Below the pieces are notes generated by a model. That model ran no database searches and was not told where the DNA came from. It worked only from the letters and a program-made list of their open reading frames with translations. A program made the position numbers and the translations under genes. A stretch of DNA of 64,000 nucleotides from Skeletonema tropicum (taxonomy: Eukaryota > Bacillariophyta > Thalassiosirophyceae > Thalassiosirales > Thalassiosiraceae). The stretch is from assembly GCA_037178625.1 (NCBI GenBank), contig CM074133.1, forward strand, positions 2,232,001 through 2,296,000, given 5' to 3'. Below, piece after piece: positions 9,803 to 22,500 of this stretch (position 1 is the first letter of the stretch; each line of letters opens with the position of its first letter).

Positions 9803-12800
9803 TGTATGATCTAATGCTAGCGCAGCATTGGAAAAATGAATTGTATCTTTGTGAGACCCGGATCGAGTACCGTACCGTCTTGTACCTCGCCGATGGATAT
9901 CAAGGGAGCCAAGGCCGGGATGAGGATCAATCACCTCTTGCGTGATGCTACTTTCATTAAGTTGCATTCTGCATTCTGCCTTGTGGCGTACCGCAGCTCG
10001 TTTATCAAATATTTCTAGAGTACTATTAGTAGTAATGTAAGTGCCTTCTTTCTGAGATTACTGGTATACGATGTACATTCAACGCTGCGCTGAAGACACT
10101 TAACGTGTGTATCGTCCAACAGCAGCAGCAGCAGTAGTAGCCAACATCATTGTCGATGGTACTGCTGCTGCTGTTGTTGTTAGTAGTACCAGCAGCAACA
10201 CCATCCTCTCCTCCTTCTCCGACCAATCCCCAACAACAACAGCAGCATCCTCCATCTCCAACAGCAGCAGTACTTGGAGTAGTAGTCATTGTTGTTGTTG
10301 AGGATTGGTCGGAGTTGAGATTAGGGTGCTGCTGCTGTTGGGGGTGATGCTGTTGGAGGTATTGGACGATACAGGTGCCAACTATCATTGACGGGGCTGA
10401 CTTAGTAGTAGTGTCTTCAGCGCAGCGTTTAGAGCCCACCCGGAACTAAGTTCATTGACGGCACTGATCTATGTTGTGTATCTTCAGCGAAGCGTTCTTA
10501 GGCGAGCCTCCCAGGCGAGCTGTGTTTATTGTGGATCTTGTCGATGAAGGTGGTCGCTTTTTTGTATTTCACATGTACCATCTGTCATTTTCTTACCAGC
10601 GTCTGCAAGTGTCTGAGCCTGAGCAAGGCCTTGGCCAAGCAGTGTGGATACATTTTGATTCTAAGAATGATAATAATCGATTCCGCTTGAAGAGACGATT
10701 CCAATGGTGGTCATATTGTCAATTTTGATAATTTGGACCTCTATTTTGAAAATCTGGCTCTGAAGCCAGATCTGGACGAGCTGGGCAGAAAGTAACCCCG
10801 TTTCTAGCCTGATCGATTCAACCAAATTCGTCCAATGACGTCGATTACATGCCTAATCGATAGATCTGCTCGAGAGCTTTCCAAAACGCCACCTATCGCC
10901 TTGATTGGACTACTAGAAGGAAAGATATCATTGTTGAGCTGCTTGAGTTGATCTGTGCTTGGTGGATTTTTGATGCGACAGCGACATCAGTGCCGGATTG
11001 AACCTGGCTCTCATTCGATTCATTGCAAAATTCTGTCGATGCCACCGTTTCGCGTAACACAGAACGTCTCATTCACTTACACGATCACTCACCTTCCATC
11101 ACACGGGGTTACGTTTGGCCTTCCCGCGTAATTTTGAGATGGAACGAGAAACGCAAAAAATCCATAAGCCTGACCCGCCAAAACACGTGGGCGAACAAAA
11201 CCATTTTTTCACACACCTCCACCATGATAAATTGGCCGTAGGGAGGTCGATAGGCTGACAAATGTACTCTACTTTATGCCCAAAACGATGATAGAACCGT
11301 TTTAGTCTATATCTCAGGAGATGAATCCTAGTCAGGATAGTTTGGGTTGCATCAGCCCCCCAAGAAACAGTGGTTCCATTCTAAGCTAGAGTTTGTTAGC
11401 CAAATTTGTCTAGCAAATACTATGTGTAAACTAAAATGCATATCTCAGCGAGAAAATGAGAAATTAGTACGATTCCTTTGTATACAGTATTCGCATTAAT
11501 ACACTCTAAAGGACTGTATCATTGGTTATGTCTATATCTTGTCTATATCTGAAATAAAATTCGGGGCTTGTTAGTAGGCCGCCATGGTGGAGGTGTCAAA
11601 AAAATGGTTGCGTGCGTCCAAGGCGCGCGTAAGACAGGCTTATCATCCACCACACCTTTTACACCGTCACCATGATGTCCTCCACTCCTGTGGCCACAGT
11701 TAAGCGTGCATATTGAATACGCCTAGAATACTCGGCTTGATCAGTCGCATAAATCATCTTATACACGCCCAAGCCAGGAAAACTCAGTCGATCCACCGTA
11801 AATGAATAAAATAACGTCGCCATCGACGGCATAAAATTTACCACTTTCACCTCCATTCACCCCTCCTATGGACGTTTCGGCAATGATATGTTACAAAAGA
11901 GAGGATATCCTTTCGCCACATCAATGTTATATATACATTGGGCGTCTATTTATCCTTGGGTAGTCCAAACCCATTATCTAATCGATAATCAACCACATTT
12001 CACAAGTTAGACAGAATCTATTATTTGCTCCTTAAACGCAATGCTGAAATCAACATCGTGAAGGACCGATAACATCAAATGAGTGGTAATTTATATACCA
12101 ATTGATCGTATGCGTATATTCGAATACTTCGACAAGTGGATGATGCTTTATAGTGATTATAACACATGGGAGACAGTGTTATGTATGTTGGTTTTGATGT
12201 AGGCTAAATATGCAATGAGTTTTACTGAACAAACAAGTATTTCCTCAGAACTCATTGTTATTATCGCTCCCAAGGATGTTTACTATCATAATAATAATAA
12301 GCTGATGCTTGTTTGATCGATATGTATCCCGTTTCCATTAGCTTTCGGTTAGTTGTTGCGTTCGACAGAGACGAAAAACATGTACATTTTTTGTATCATC
12401 AAAATGATGTCATAAGAGCTTCCATTCCACTCCAAGGGTCAATTAATCGTCTATCACCATATTAGAGTCGATGGAGAGTGTTGGTTGCCTTCATTGGTGT
12501 TATTGTCACTCCTTATTGCAGTAGGGCCAAAGATAAAAATGAACCATTGATGGACATCGAGTTACGACGTTGAGGATGGTGTTACCGGCCGAAACATCGG
12601 TACACTAAGACACCCACGCCTCCCTATGGATATATACACTCGATTGGTGGGCTGCAAGGATCATGCTTTATGTCTCCATGGGTTATGCACCGGCATGACT
12701 CTCCCTCCGACATAACGGCAATGTTTCATTAGGAAACTTCGCGCACGAAACTTTTTATTGAAGGAATACATCGTAACCAATGCTCCGCGTTTTCTGCGCA

Positions 12801-13143
12801 GGGGTCGGGTGGTATATGATGAAGCTACTGTAAAAAAACGCGGAGGGTTTGCCATGTACTGGTGTAATGGTAGGAGATGTTCTCCGCTGTATAGTGTCTA
12901 TGGTTGAGGATTTTTTTGAAGTTTGTGCCATTGTGTGTGATTTTTGCGTGTGGGGTGACGGAACTTTTCGAAGTCAGGTAGGTGTCTCAATATTTTTCTA
13001 ATTTAGTCGAGATTAAGTGGCGTAACCCCGTGTATCAACCTCATCCTTTGTTTGTACCATGTAATTATATTTTTAAGTAGATGTCTTTGCTATAGTAATT
13101 ACTAATCTGCTTACCACGTAATCATAACCTACCGTGTTACTTT
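9801..13143 (+). repeat. 1.4-kb interspersed repeat, copy 1, interrupted by a transposon
   Basis: The parts 9801-11100 and 13037-13143 together match 30622-32030 almost perfectly; the only difference noticed is a 2-bp insertion in copy 2 near the ATACGATATG segment. The left part contains CAG/CTG-rich low complexity (about 10120-10350) and several short ORFs shared by both copies without recognisable domains. The right end (from about 11047, CGTTTCGCGTAACACAG, through 13143) is a diverged relative of the 174-bp LTR of elements A and B. The repeat is therefore probably a truncated LTR-element derivative. It ends 21 bp before the ATG of the SET-domain gene. Confidence 0.8.
11101..13033. mobile_element. 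TIR DNA transposon, 1.93 kb, non-autonomous
   Basis: Bounded by a perfect 13-bp inverted repeat, ACACGGGGTTACG at 11101-11113 and its complement at 13021-13033, with a 3-bp target duplication ATC. The second copy of the host repeat (around 31919) preserves the uninterrupted site, which proves insertion. A subterminal inverted pair containing CACCTCCACCATG lies near 11213-11226 and 11585-11600. No intact transposase is present; the two open frames of about 64 residues on the minus strand (11659-11856, 12661-12855) are unrecognised. The superfamily is unresolved: a 3-bp duplication would suit Harbinger-like or CACTA-like elements, but the terminal sequence matches neither consensus clearly. Confidence 0.82.
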
Positions 13144-13164
13144 TATCGCCACAACTACACCACC

Positions 13165-14391
13165 ATGATGAAGGCCCCTCTACTACCGACAACGCTGCTG
13201 CTAACCAGCCTGCTACTACTAACTATTCCACCAACGGAATCCTTTCAGACGCCAATAATATTCCCGCTTCTCTGGCTATCAAAACAGCTCACTCATCAAA
13301 ATAACAATATCGATCCAGTAGCTCTGCTTCCGCCTTCGCACCGTGCTGCTCGTAATCGACGACGACGACGACAACAATTACCCTCAATTTCAGTCACACC
13401 AATCCTCTCAGCACTAGCCACCAAAACAGCCTCCCTCTCACCAGATTCCAAAACGAAACAACGTGAGAAACAGCTACTTAGCTGGATCACACAAGAATCA
13501 TCCTCCGACAGCAGCGCATCAACATCGAACATTCGTATCGACAAACACCCCAAAACTCAACTAAGAGGCCTCTTTGCTCAGAGGGACATTCGATCGAATG
13601 AATTGATTGTCGAGGTGCCGTATCATGTGGCGCTGTTGGTGGGGGACACGCTGAGACAGGATTATCCGACTGGTTTTGATCATCGTGTGGATGATCATGA
13701 GTCGTGGGATGAGGGTGATGTGGAGGATGTGTTGCAGGGATTGTACTTTTTGGAGAATTTCGTCAAGGGTCGGAGTGAGGATGATTCTTCTTCGGAGTCT
13801 CATTCAGAATATGATTATGAATTGGATTGTGACTATTATGCTCCCTACGTGACCTCTCTACCACCCAAACCAATCGACAATCACAGCTACGACAAGGAAG
13901 AAGGACTCACGCCCGACTTTTGGTCCGACTCGATTATTGACGAAGTTGGTATCCCAACCTACACTCAGCGGATACTCGACAGGAAACGCATGATACAAAC
14001 CATTGCACAGAACAACAATGTTGATGAGAGTGAGTTGCAGTGGGCTACTTTTATGATACGTTCGAGACGGTTCACAACGTGGAATATGGTGCCTGATCCA
14101 ATGTATGAGGAGGAACAACAGTATGGTTCAGGACCATTTGGTACATTCCCAACAGCATCAATTTTCAACCAAAAGAATATTGAACAAATACAAGGCTTCC
14201 TGGTCCCTTTAATCGACGTGGCAAATCACACTCCTAATCCAAATGCCGAAATGAAAATCAGTGTGAATAAATGGACACGTAAATTTGATGAAACCTCTAG
14301 CTTTGCCCTACATGCCACACGACCGCTTCGGCATGTTTGGCTGCCGCTTCAAAGAGTGGCAGAAGGTCCAGGTGTGAATATCCTCGTCTAA
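13165..14391 (+). pseudogene. SET-domain methyltransferase (Rubisco LSMT-like), 3'-truncated
   Basis: The reading frame gives 408 residues. A leucine-rich signal-like start (MMKAPLLPTTLLLTSLLLL) leads to TESFQTP, a plausible plastid presequence. The SET domain begins near residue 130 (GLFAQRDIRSNELIVEVP) and reaches FLVPLIDVANHTPNP (about 343-358), the conserved asparagine-histidine motif of the LSMT/SETD3 group. About 25 residues later (near base 14317), after HATRPL, the sequence turns into the antisense of a reverse transcriptase. The expected GEEV...YG element and the substrate-binding C-domain are therefore missing. The catalytic tyrosine is lost, so the product is probably inactive. Whether the transcript is still made is unknown. 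The start lies 21 bp after the 1.4-kb repeat. Confidence 0.8.
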
Positions 14392-15283
14392 CTAGGCGGT
14401 CATGGAGATTCTTGATGTGTCTCTGTATATCTTCGATTCTTGAGCAGAGACTAAAGATGCGGATGACTTGTCCGATTACTAATCCTTTCAATCCACTCGG
14501 AGGATGAGCCGAGTGTGGTGGGATGTAGAGGTAGAGGGCAAGTTCCTTCTCAAAGAGATCTGTGACGATTCCATTGTTTTCTATGTATATTTTCATATCC
14601 ATGAAGTCGACAGATTTTGCTCTCGGAGTGAAAGTCCATTCCAGGCCGTAGTAGTTGTTGATATCCGCTTTAAATTGACTCCAACATTGTTCATCGCGCT
14701 CGAAAGGTAGTTGGTGGATCCAGAATGCAATTCCATCGTCGATAAAACGGCGGTTGAAAAGGATGCAGTGTGCCCATTTATTGAAAACATATTTCTCTCG
14801 AAGAGCGTAGAATATAGTTGCGATTGGAGGAGCTGGATTGATTCCCATTGCTACACCCGTTATTTGCCGAACAAAGATATCTCCAAATTTCATCACATTA
14901 CTTCTCAAGACAATTGCAATTGCTTCAATGAGGGCTTCTGGATTGTAGTGAGGAAATTGTTGTCTTGTATCCTCTCTTCTAAGATACTCCGTCAGAACTT
15001 CGAGGCAGGCTTCGCTGTTGATGTTGGAATACATGGCAACTGCATCGAAGGAAAAGACTGAGACATTGGAGGGGATATGGAGATTATCCAATAGCTTTTT
15101 CAGCGCTTGTGAGTCTCTGAAGTAGCTTTGTTGGGCTTGCGCAATTGGTTGGAGCATTACATCGACCCATTTTGCAATGGCGTTGGAGACACATCCACAA
15201 GTACTGACTATCGACAAAGCCACCAAGCTCCTCACTATTACTATTGCTGTCCGCTGAATAAGTTGATAAGAAAGCGTAGTCAT
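14297..15283 (-). pseudogene. Penelope-like reverse transcriptase fragment
   Basis: A 328-codon open frame with reverse-transcriptase motifs: FSFDAVAMYSNI, ITGVAMGINPAPPIA, the catalytic FIDDG (YxDD equivalent) and SVDFMDMKI. The family-typical tail YIPPHSAHPPSGLKGL follows. Compared with the longer relative at 32.3-34.1 kb, it lacks the N-terminal part (no DKN or KVHK segments) and roughly the last 100 residues. The final codons run into the antisense of the SET gene. It is a fragment, truncated at both ends, that replaced the 3' half of that gene. Protein identity to the 32-kb copy is clearly partial, so they are different lineages. Confidence 0.82.
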
Positions 15284-16542
15284 CCCGCTTCGGTAATTTA
15301 GTAATAACTCTTTATCTTATATTTGATATTTGATATTGGTTCATAAATTGAACAGAGAGAAGTAAGGTCGCTCGTGTTGGAGGCAGAATTCAGGACAGCG
15401 GTGCGACAGTCACTTGGGCTGACATAGTCAGATCGGACAAACACAAGCAACAGAAGTTTAAGTAAGCAGCGAGAGAGAGGGACGAAGAGAAGTGACCATG
15501 AGCTCACTTATCTTCGTAAACAAGAAGTATAGTATGATCAATTAATAATCTACCAATTACATTCGGAATTTGCAATCTCTGTGGGCTTACGTCGGGGTTA
15601 TTCTTCGCAATACGGTCTCAGATATCTTTCGTGCAACAGCTCGCTTGTTTTGAGTATCTTCTGTCTTCGCCACGCACTGCTGTAGAAGACCACTACAGTG
15701 TATCTTTATTTTTTGTTAGATAGCACTTCAGTCACAGACACACAATAAGTTGTATTTACTTACATAAGCATGATACCATACGTATCATCCGGCCAGCCAT
15801 GACTAAAATACATAAAATCTAACTTGCTTCCTATCCTGCCTAATTACATGTTACGGTACTGATAAGGTCATTAATGACCGAAGGCCTAAAAGTTCTATAC
15901 TTACTTATGTATGGTTCCTAAGTAAAGTAAGTATCGCACTGTGTAAAAAGATATTTTAAGAATGAGAAGGTATTGTACTCTTCTGTCAGTTCACGACCTT
16001 GACTGCCTGAGACAAGACGATTGTCTTTGGCGGTACTAAACGCTAAAAATACACAGTCGTATCATTCTCATTCGGTTCTGCGGCGGCCTCAAATGACCGA
16101 GGCCTACAAGGTTGTATTGTTCCTACGTATGTAAACAGGTGAGTTATAAAGTTCAACCCTTTGCACAACATACTTAAACCGGAGTGTTTCACGCATCCAA
16201 AAAGATCCATTCACGCATCCCCCCTAAGGTTCCTTCTAAAGTTGAGAGAGCGAGAGAGGAGAGTGATAAGTACAATAATGTAATTGATAATTACTGCAGC
16301 TGCAGGCACACCTGACGTACTTAAAATTTCTGTTATATAACAAGCAGAGCGAAAAATTACAATTGGTAAGCAGCGATATGGAATCTTCTGTTGATTGCAT
16401 TCAATTTATTCTACCTCTCTCGTACTAATCTTTGTCGGCCTTCTTCGTCTACTGCTGATTTCAGTTTGCAGATTTCAGTTTACACAGATTAATTCCAGAT
16501 TCCAGATACTTTCCCCAAGAGAAGATCAAGTACTAGCATAGC
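15284..16542. other. Intergenic region
   Basis: About 1.25 kb with no supported gene. There are two loosely similar patches containing TGACCGA(A)GGCCTA (near 15875 and 16097) and stretches of GAGAGAGAG near 16240-16262. I looked for the missing 3' half of the SET gene here and did not find it. The last part must include the promoter of the large secreted-protein gene. Confidence 0.5.
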
Positions 16543-19500
16543 ATGAAGTTTTATGCACTATCTACTCTCATCTGGGCATCGACGGTTCCCTCGAATGTCA
16601 ATGCCCAAGCGACCTATGCATGCCCATCGGCAGGGTCCATTTCTCTACCCATCTCACCCGCTTATGGAGTAACCACCATTCGTCTACCACGAGTATCTCC
16701 CTCCGATGGCCTCTGCCTCCTCACAAGACGCAACGCCTCCACTGGAGGGGAACGTGCCACGGCCTCTCGCTCCTACGCCGGAAGGGACTGGGAGCGCAGC
16801 GCAGGAGTGCTTGCCAAGACTGGCAGTGGTGTGGTAGTAGATTGCACTCAAGGGAGTGCAATGGAGTGTGATGTGACGTTGCCTGCGTTGGATCAAGGTT
16901 TCGAGTACATTTTGGAGAGCCATACATATGGTATTTCTGAGGAAGCCGAAGCTACTCGTTTCTTGGAACAGGTGAGTTTTAGCTTAGATCAGAGACTGCA
17001 CGTAAGAATCTTTTCATACTCTCAACTCACTATGTTATCATTGCATTTGTTGTATCTCTCTGCGCGTCCAGGCAACCTTTGGCGCAACAAGAGAAACGAT
17101 TGATGCCATGACAGCCTCTTCAAACGATTTCGCTTCGTGGGTTGAAGACCAGCTCGCTCTTCCTGTCGGATCCCATCGTGAGTTCTATCGTTCACACACA
17201 AACCCCAAGTTTGAATTCGCATACAAAGTCGGAGCAACAGGTCCACGTCCATGCGAACTTCACTCCCGTTGGAGGAGGTATGCCCTTTCTTCGTTGGACG
17301 GGTTGAGTAACAGGAAGACTGGTTGGAGCAAGCACTTGACTGTGGACTTGATTGATGGCAAGTATATTTGGAAAGTCGACGGAAGTTTTCGAACAGTCAC
17401 CACAACTTTCCCCATCGGTTCTGTCAGGGGCACTGAATACTCCTTGAAGTTAGGTCACAGATACAAGATTCTTCATCAGCAAGGCCATCACTGGGCCGCT
17501 GATTGTGTTGGTGAGTTACAGTTACTCTATCTTGGTATGACAGACATCTTTGGCCTCTTTTGAATTTGACTCATGCCTCTCTGTGTTCAATTTCAACTGC
17601 AGGATGTCCTATCTCAGTGCAGCCATCCTCTGGAGATGATAGTCACATTGAAATCAAGGTTGGTAATCCTGAGGTATCCGTGGCGGGTATAGAGGGAAAC
17701 GCAAGTATTCTTCCCTTCAACTTAGTCGACCTTCCCGTCTTCAAATCGGATGATCTACCCACTATTGAAAACGCTGATGACTATCCTCTCTTCAGCGATT
17801 ATGTGAAGCCCTTCGAAAATGCTTTGCTCAACACTACGGCTTTAGAAGGAAGCAATCAATGTGACGGCTTCCCCACGTTTAGGAAACCCTTCCCACTGGA
17901 CGGTGATGGTAGCCCCCCAGGATATTTTCCTACTGTGTTTGGTAGGAGTGCAGATGGGGTTGTGTTCGCTTATGATCCTCACTTGAGCTTTTATGAGAAC
18001 ACCGTGGACAATCCGGTAAGAACTGCTTCACTGTTTTATCTCTCGTCTATCGAGAATGATGAATGCGTGTCTGATTGATTTCTCTCTTGAATTTGTTCTT
18101 TCCTCTGTCAAAATAGCTTATGGATGGAGGTGGTCAGCTCATTATGGACACCTATGATGTGAATGAGGTGGCAGGCAAGCCAGTCTTGTGTCAAAATGTC
18201 GAACGCCACTCCCTTAACGAGGATGGATGCAAGCTCTCTTTTGAGCTCAATGTATGCAGTCCACAAGAGACGCCAAACGAAGTAATTGAGATCACTGAAG
18301 CAAACCTCAGTGGAATCAAAGCTCTCACTGGTAGAAAGCTCTACGCCCTGACTTCATTGCCATTCACTGATGATGTTGACTCTAATGGAAGAGCTTATCT
18401 CAAGAAACCATGTGTGGGATCCACCTCTCGTTGGGTTCGTAGACCAGATGATGCTGTTTGCGCAAATACGGCCAATCTTGGAGAGACGACCCTCAAGACA
18501 TTCTCCGACTTAATCTCAAGCAGGGGTATGCGTACTGACATCGATTACAATCCAAACGTGGTCGATGTTTTCCGAAATATTCGTGGCTGTGACGCTGCAG
18601 ATGATACCAAGTTGGAGCTTGGAAACGTCCGTGCCGGTGATGGTAGCTGCTGGAAACATGTCCACCCACTTGAACTATCAGTCCTTGATTTGACGTCTGC
18701 TTCAACAACGAAGTACACGAAAATTTCTGGTTCCAAGGTTACTATTAATGATATGGTCTGGCTGTATGGCGAAGAGGATAATGGCTTTTCCACTTCCACA
18801 AATGTTGGAATTCTTGACGATCATGTCCCCACCAACAATGCTCCATCCCCACTAAGTGACGCAGGCGTCCAAGATACATTCAAGTCCTTGGATTTGAATC
18901 CAAATAAAGGTCCAAAAATTGTGTGCGGATCAGTTGGTGAGGTTGCATCAGATCCCTTTAATGGGGACTATGGGTTTACTGTAGTTATACCGGAGGGCAC
19001 TGGGTACCGAAACTGGGGTATCCATGATTACTCAGCACAAAGGCATACAGTCTGGAGTAAGTGAAAGTGATATTGTGTTCTTTGATCACGACATGTCCAC
19101 GTGACTCTTGCTTATTCTAACATACTTCTTCGCATCTACATTTCAGCCACTCTAGCTCTCAAAGGAGTCGACCAACTTCGTCAAAAGATGGCCTGGAATC
19201 TATCTCAAATTATCGCAGTAGGGTTGCCTGGAAGTGGAGGAACCTTCAATGAAGTCACAGAACATTATATTGCTTTCTATGACATGTTTGTAAATCACGC
19301 ATTTGGAAACTATCGGGAACTTATGAAGGAATTCAGTTATAATCTCATCATGGGAAAGTGGTTGGATTACCAGGACAACAAGAGCCTCCAATACAACATC
19401 GAGAAATATGGGACTCTAAACCACCCAGATGAGAACTTTGCTCGTGAGATTATGCAGCTATTTAGGTGAGGATGATCATGCTTGTTGCGTATGTCTCCTT

Positions 19501-22500
19501 TTCGACTTTGTGCGAGCAGAATCTAACTTCGTTGGCCATCAATTGTTTTCAGCCTTGGCTTGTACAAAATGAACATGGATGGAACATACATCATGAAAGA
19601 AAACGGTCTCGTAGATGAAACATATTCGTTCGACGATATTGTGTCATATGCCCGAGCCTGGACAGGACTCAGTGATAGGAATGAAAGAGGTGGAGTGTCA
19701 GTGGCCGAACGGTGAGTCTCATGGAGTGTTGACTATTTTCGTGAGCGAAATATTGTTTTGTGTCTAATATTACGACTCTTTCTTCTCAAACCCTCAAATC
19801 AATTTAGCCAATGGAATGACAAAATAATTGATCCTATGAGAATGAAGACCCAATGGCGTGATATGTTCCCAAAAAACAACCTTCAAGATGGATACATTGG
19901 AGACCATGTTGCCCTTTGTGAAGACTTGCCAGACAAACATTTTCTTCGGAAGGGCGCAACATACTATGCACTTGGGTCCAAACCAAACCCAGAGTTCCAG
20001 CATGATAGTGAAGCTTTTGTAGAGAATCCCGACTACCTTCGATTGCGAGTCCTTCCCTCTTCACCGTTGTATGCAAAGCTCTGCGCTTATGACACCAACG
20101 GAGACTGCACATTACCCTCCAAGGTTGTGTTGGATGAAAACCTTGCTTACGATGCTGCTGCAATGTTGGGAGACGAGTTTGCTGTCGATACGATCAGGAC
20201 TGTGGAGCTATCTGTTGGTCTCGCGAACCCTATTTATTGTGAGTTGGTTCTCTACGTGTGTGCCTGTCAGTAACAACTATACTATTTGCCTTGAGCTTTC
20301 TAACATATGCCTATTATTCTCTTCACCACTCTCGACAGATGAATATGTGAGACAACCCTGTGTTGAATTATCATTCTTTGACAATGCGAAGAAAGCGACT
20401 CAAGGTGTAATCACGAGTAACAACATTATCGGTCCAAGTTTCTGCGGCAACCCCAACCTGAGCATTGCCACTCCTATGTGTGCGTCATCAGACTCATCGC
20501 AGACGATCAGCAAGATTTATTGTCATTATCAAGGAGAGCGAGTGACCTACACTGGTGCTGAGGCATTATGCGCTGCGAATGGCGAAATGCAAAGTCACCC
20601 CTGGGAAGTGAGAGAAAACACGAGTAAATCAGGGCCATGCGTCGATGGGATCAGTACATCATTTCATTCCTGGGCGAACGCCTGGTGTAGTGTGCAAGTG
20701 AAGATTGATTTTGAGTCCGGATACACAGCTATCGTCAACGAGGTAGAGCCTGACCATGCTGGCACAGCTCAAGTGGAACCGAAGGTTAGTTCAGACACTC
20801 TCAACTTTTTCAAGACGTACTGGGCAGATGACATTTACCCCAGTGACATGAACGCCTGTCTCAACCTTATTGCTGGAGGCGCGTCTTGTGAAGTCCACGA
20901 AGGCAAGTACTGTATTTGCGATACAACAGTAGTCGATAGCGCTGTCTTTGCCTCTGCGGATAGTTCTATGTCAATTGATCAACTCTTGACGGATTTAAGA
21001 ACCGGTGCAGTTGATCCATCAACATTCGACGCTGGTACCTACAATTCCCTCAACTGCGGAATTGAAGGCGTGACCGTCTATTCTAAGTCTGGTGATTGCT
21101 CATCACTTGCGTCGGACTCTATCTTTGCCTTCACAAACAAGAGCAAAGCATATTTCCTCAAAAATATGCACTCAACCGTGCACATCTCGGGCAGTAACGA
21201 CTATTCCTTCCGTAACCCCGTGCAATTCATCAATTTGGTTGATCCCGAAATTAGGGATATGCATTATGAAGTAGACGCTGTGTTGGATTCTTTGTTCTAT
21301 CATCCCACCCATCCCCCTTTCATGGCGACTAGAATAGTTCAACGTTTTGGAATTTGTGAGTATTCTTTGCCTGGTTTTTCTCTTGATTGTGCTTCGTTCC
21401 TGGGCTCGCTAATAAAAGTCTTTCTATCCCATCTCCAGCCAATCCATCGCCAGCATTCATTGAGCGGGTCGCAACTGCCTACGCAACTGGAAGTATGACA
21501 ATGGCAGATTTGGATCGGGTTCTTATGGCGACCTTGGTGCTTTGGTAGCTGCAATCCTTCTTGATGACGAGACCCGTAAGCCGGTCCTTGACAGCGACCC
21601 AGCACATGGGCACATTCGAGAACCTTTGGTGAAGGTTTTGTCTTTCTTCAGGAGGTGAGAGATTGCTCATGTACATCGAACTACAGAATCCGTTTCATTG
21701 CTCGCCAATCCCATTCATCTTTTAACCGTTGCCTCCCCTATTCCTCCTACACCTACAGTATGGGCGTCAGCTTTGACCAACCTTTGAGCCTTTCAACTCT
21801 CATGTCGCTCGAGTCAAGAATCGGTCAGGGCAGCTACGAAGCCCCGAGTGTTTTCAGCTTTTTTCTCTCTGAATACACTCCTAATGTTCCAGCTCTTCTA
21901 ACTGCTGGCTTGGTAGCGCCTGAATCAATGGTCCTTTCTGGTGATAATCTGTTGGAACTGCATGAGGGAATATTCGGCTTGGTCAAGTTTGGCTTAAAAG
22001 GGTGCTACGCGGACTCCCTCGAAGGTTATGGAGTCGGCTTACCTTGGTCAATGTCATGCAATGAAGAAGGTGACACCGAAACAGCCCCTGCTCACTCAAC
22101 GTATTGGCCTCCCTCGACAGCATCTGTAGATGACATCCTTGATGATTTGAGTATGCTGCTGACTTCAGGAAGGCTGACACCAAAGAATAGGGCTGTGATC
22201 AAGTCTGCTGTCGAACCTGAATTCACAAACGGGAATGTAGCCAAAAGCATTCGAATGGCGCAGCAGCTTCTTTTTGCAACGCCAGAGTTTCATAGTACGA
22301 GTGTCACTCGCAACTCGAACGACGTGAGAGAGATCTCTGGGTATATCCATCCCCCAGCTGCACCATACAAGGCAGTTGTGTTGCTCATGATGCTTGGAGG
22401 AGCTGACAGCTGGAATCTACTTGTTCCTTATGGGAATTGTGCCGAGGGAAATCAATACCAAGAATACAAGAATGCTAGAGGTTCATCGCATGCTGTCCCT

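Noticed and set aside
9495..9814. Overlapping open frames of 68-104 residues upstream of the oxidoreductase gene
   Set aside because: Three frames overlap, none has a recognisable domain, and the region is promoter plus repeat.
10026..10439. Cysteine/serine/threonine-rich open frame within the 1.4-kb repeat
   Set aside because: It is the translation of CAG/CTG/GTT low-complexity DNA; both strands give similarly long frames.
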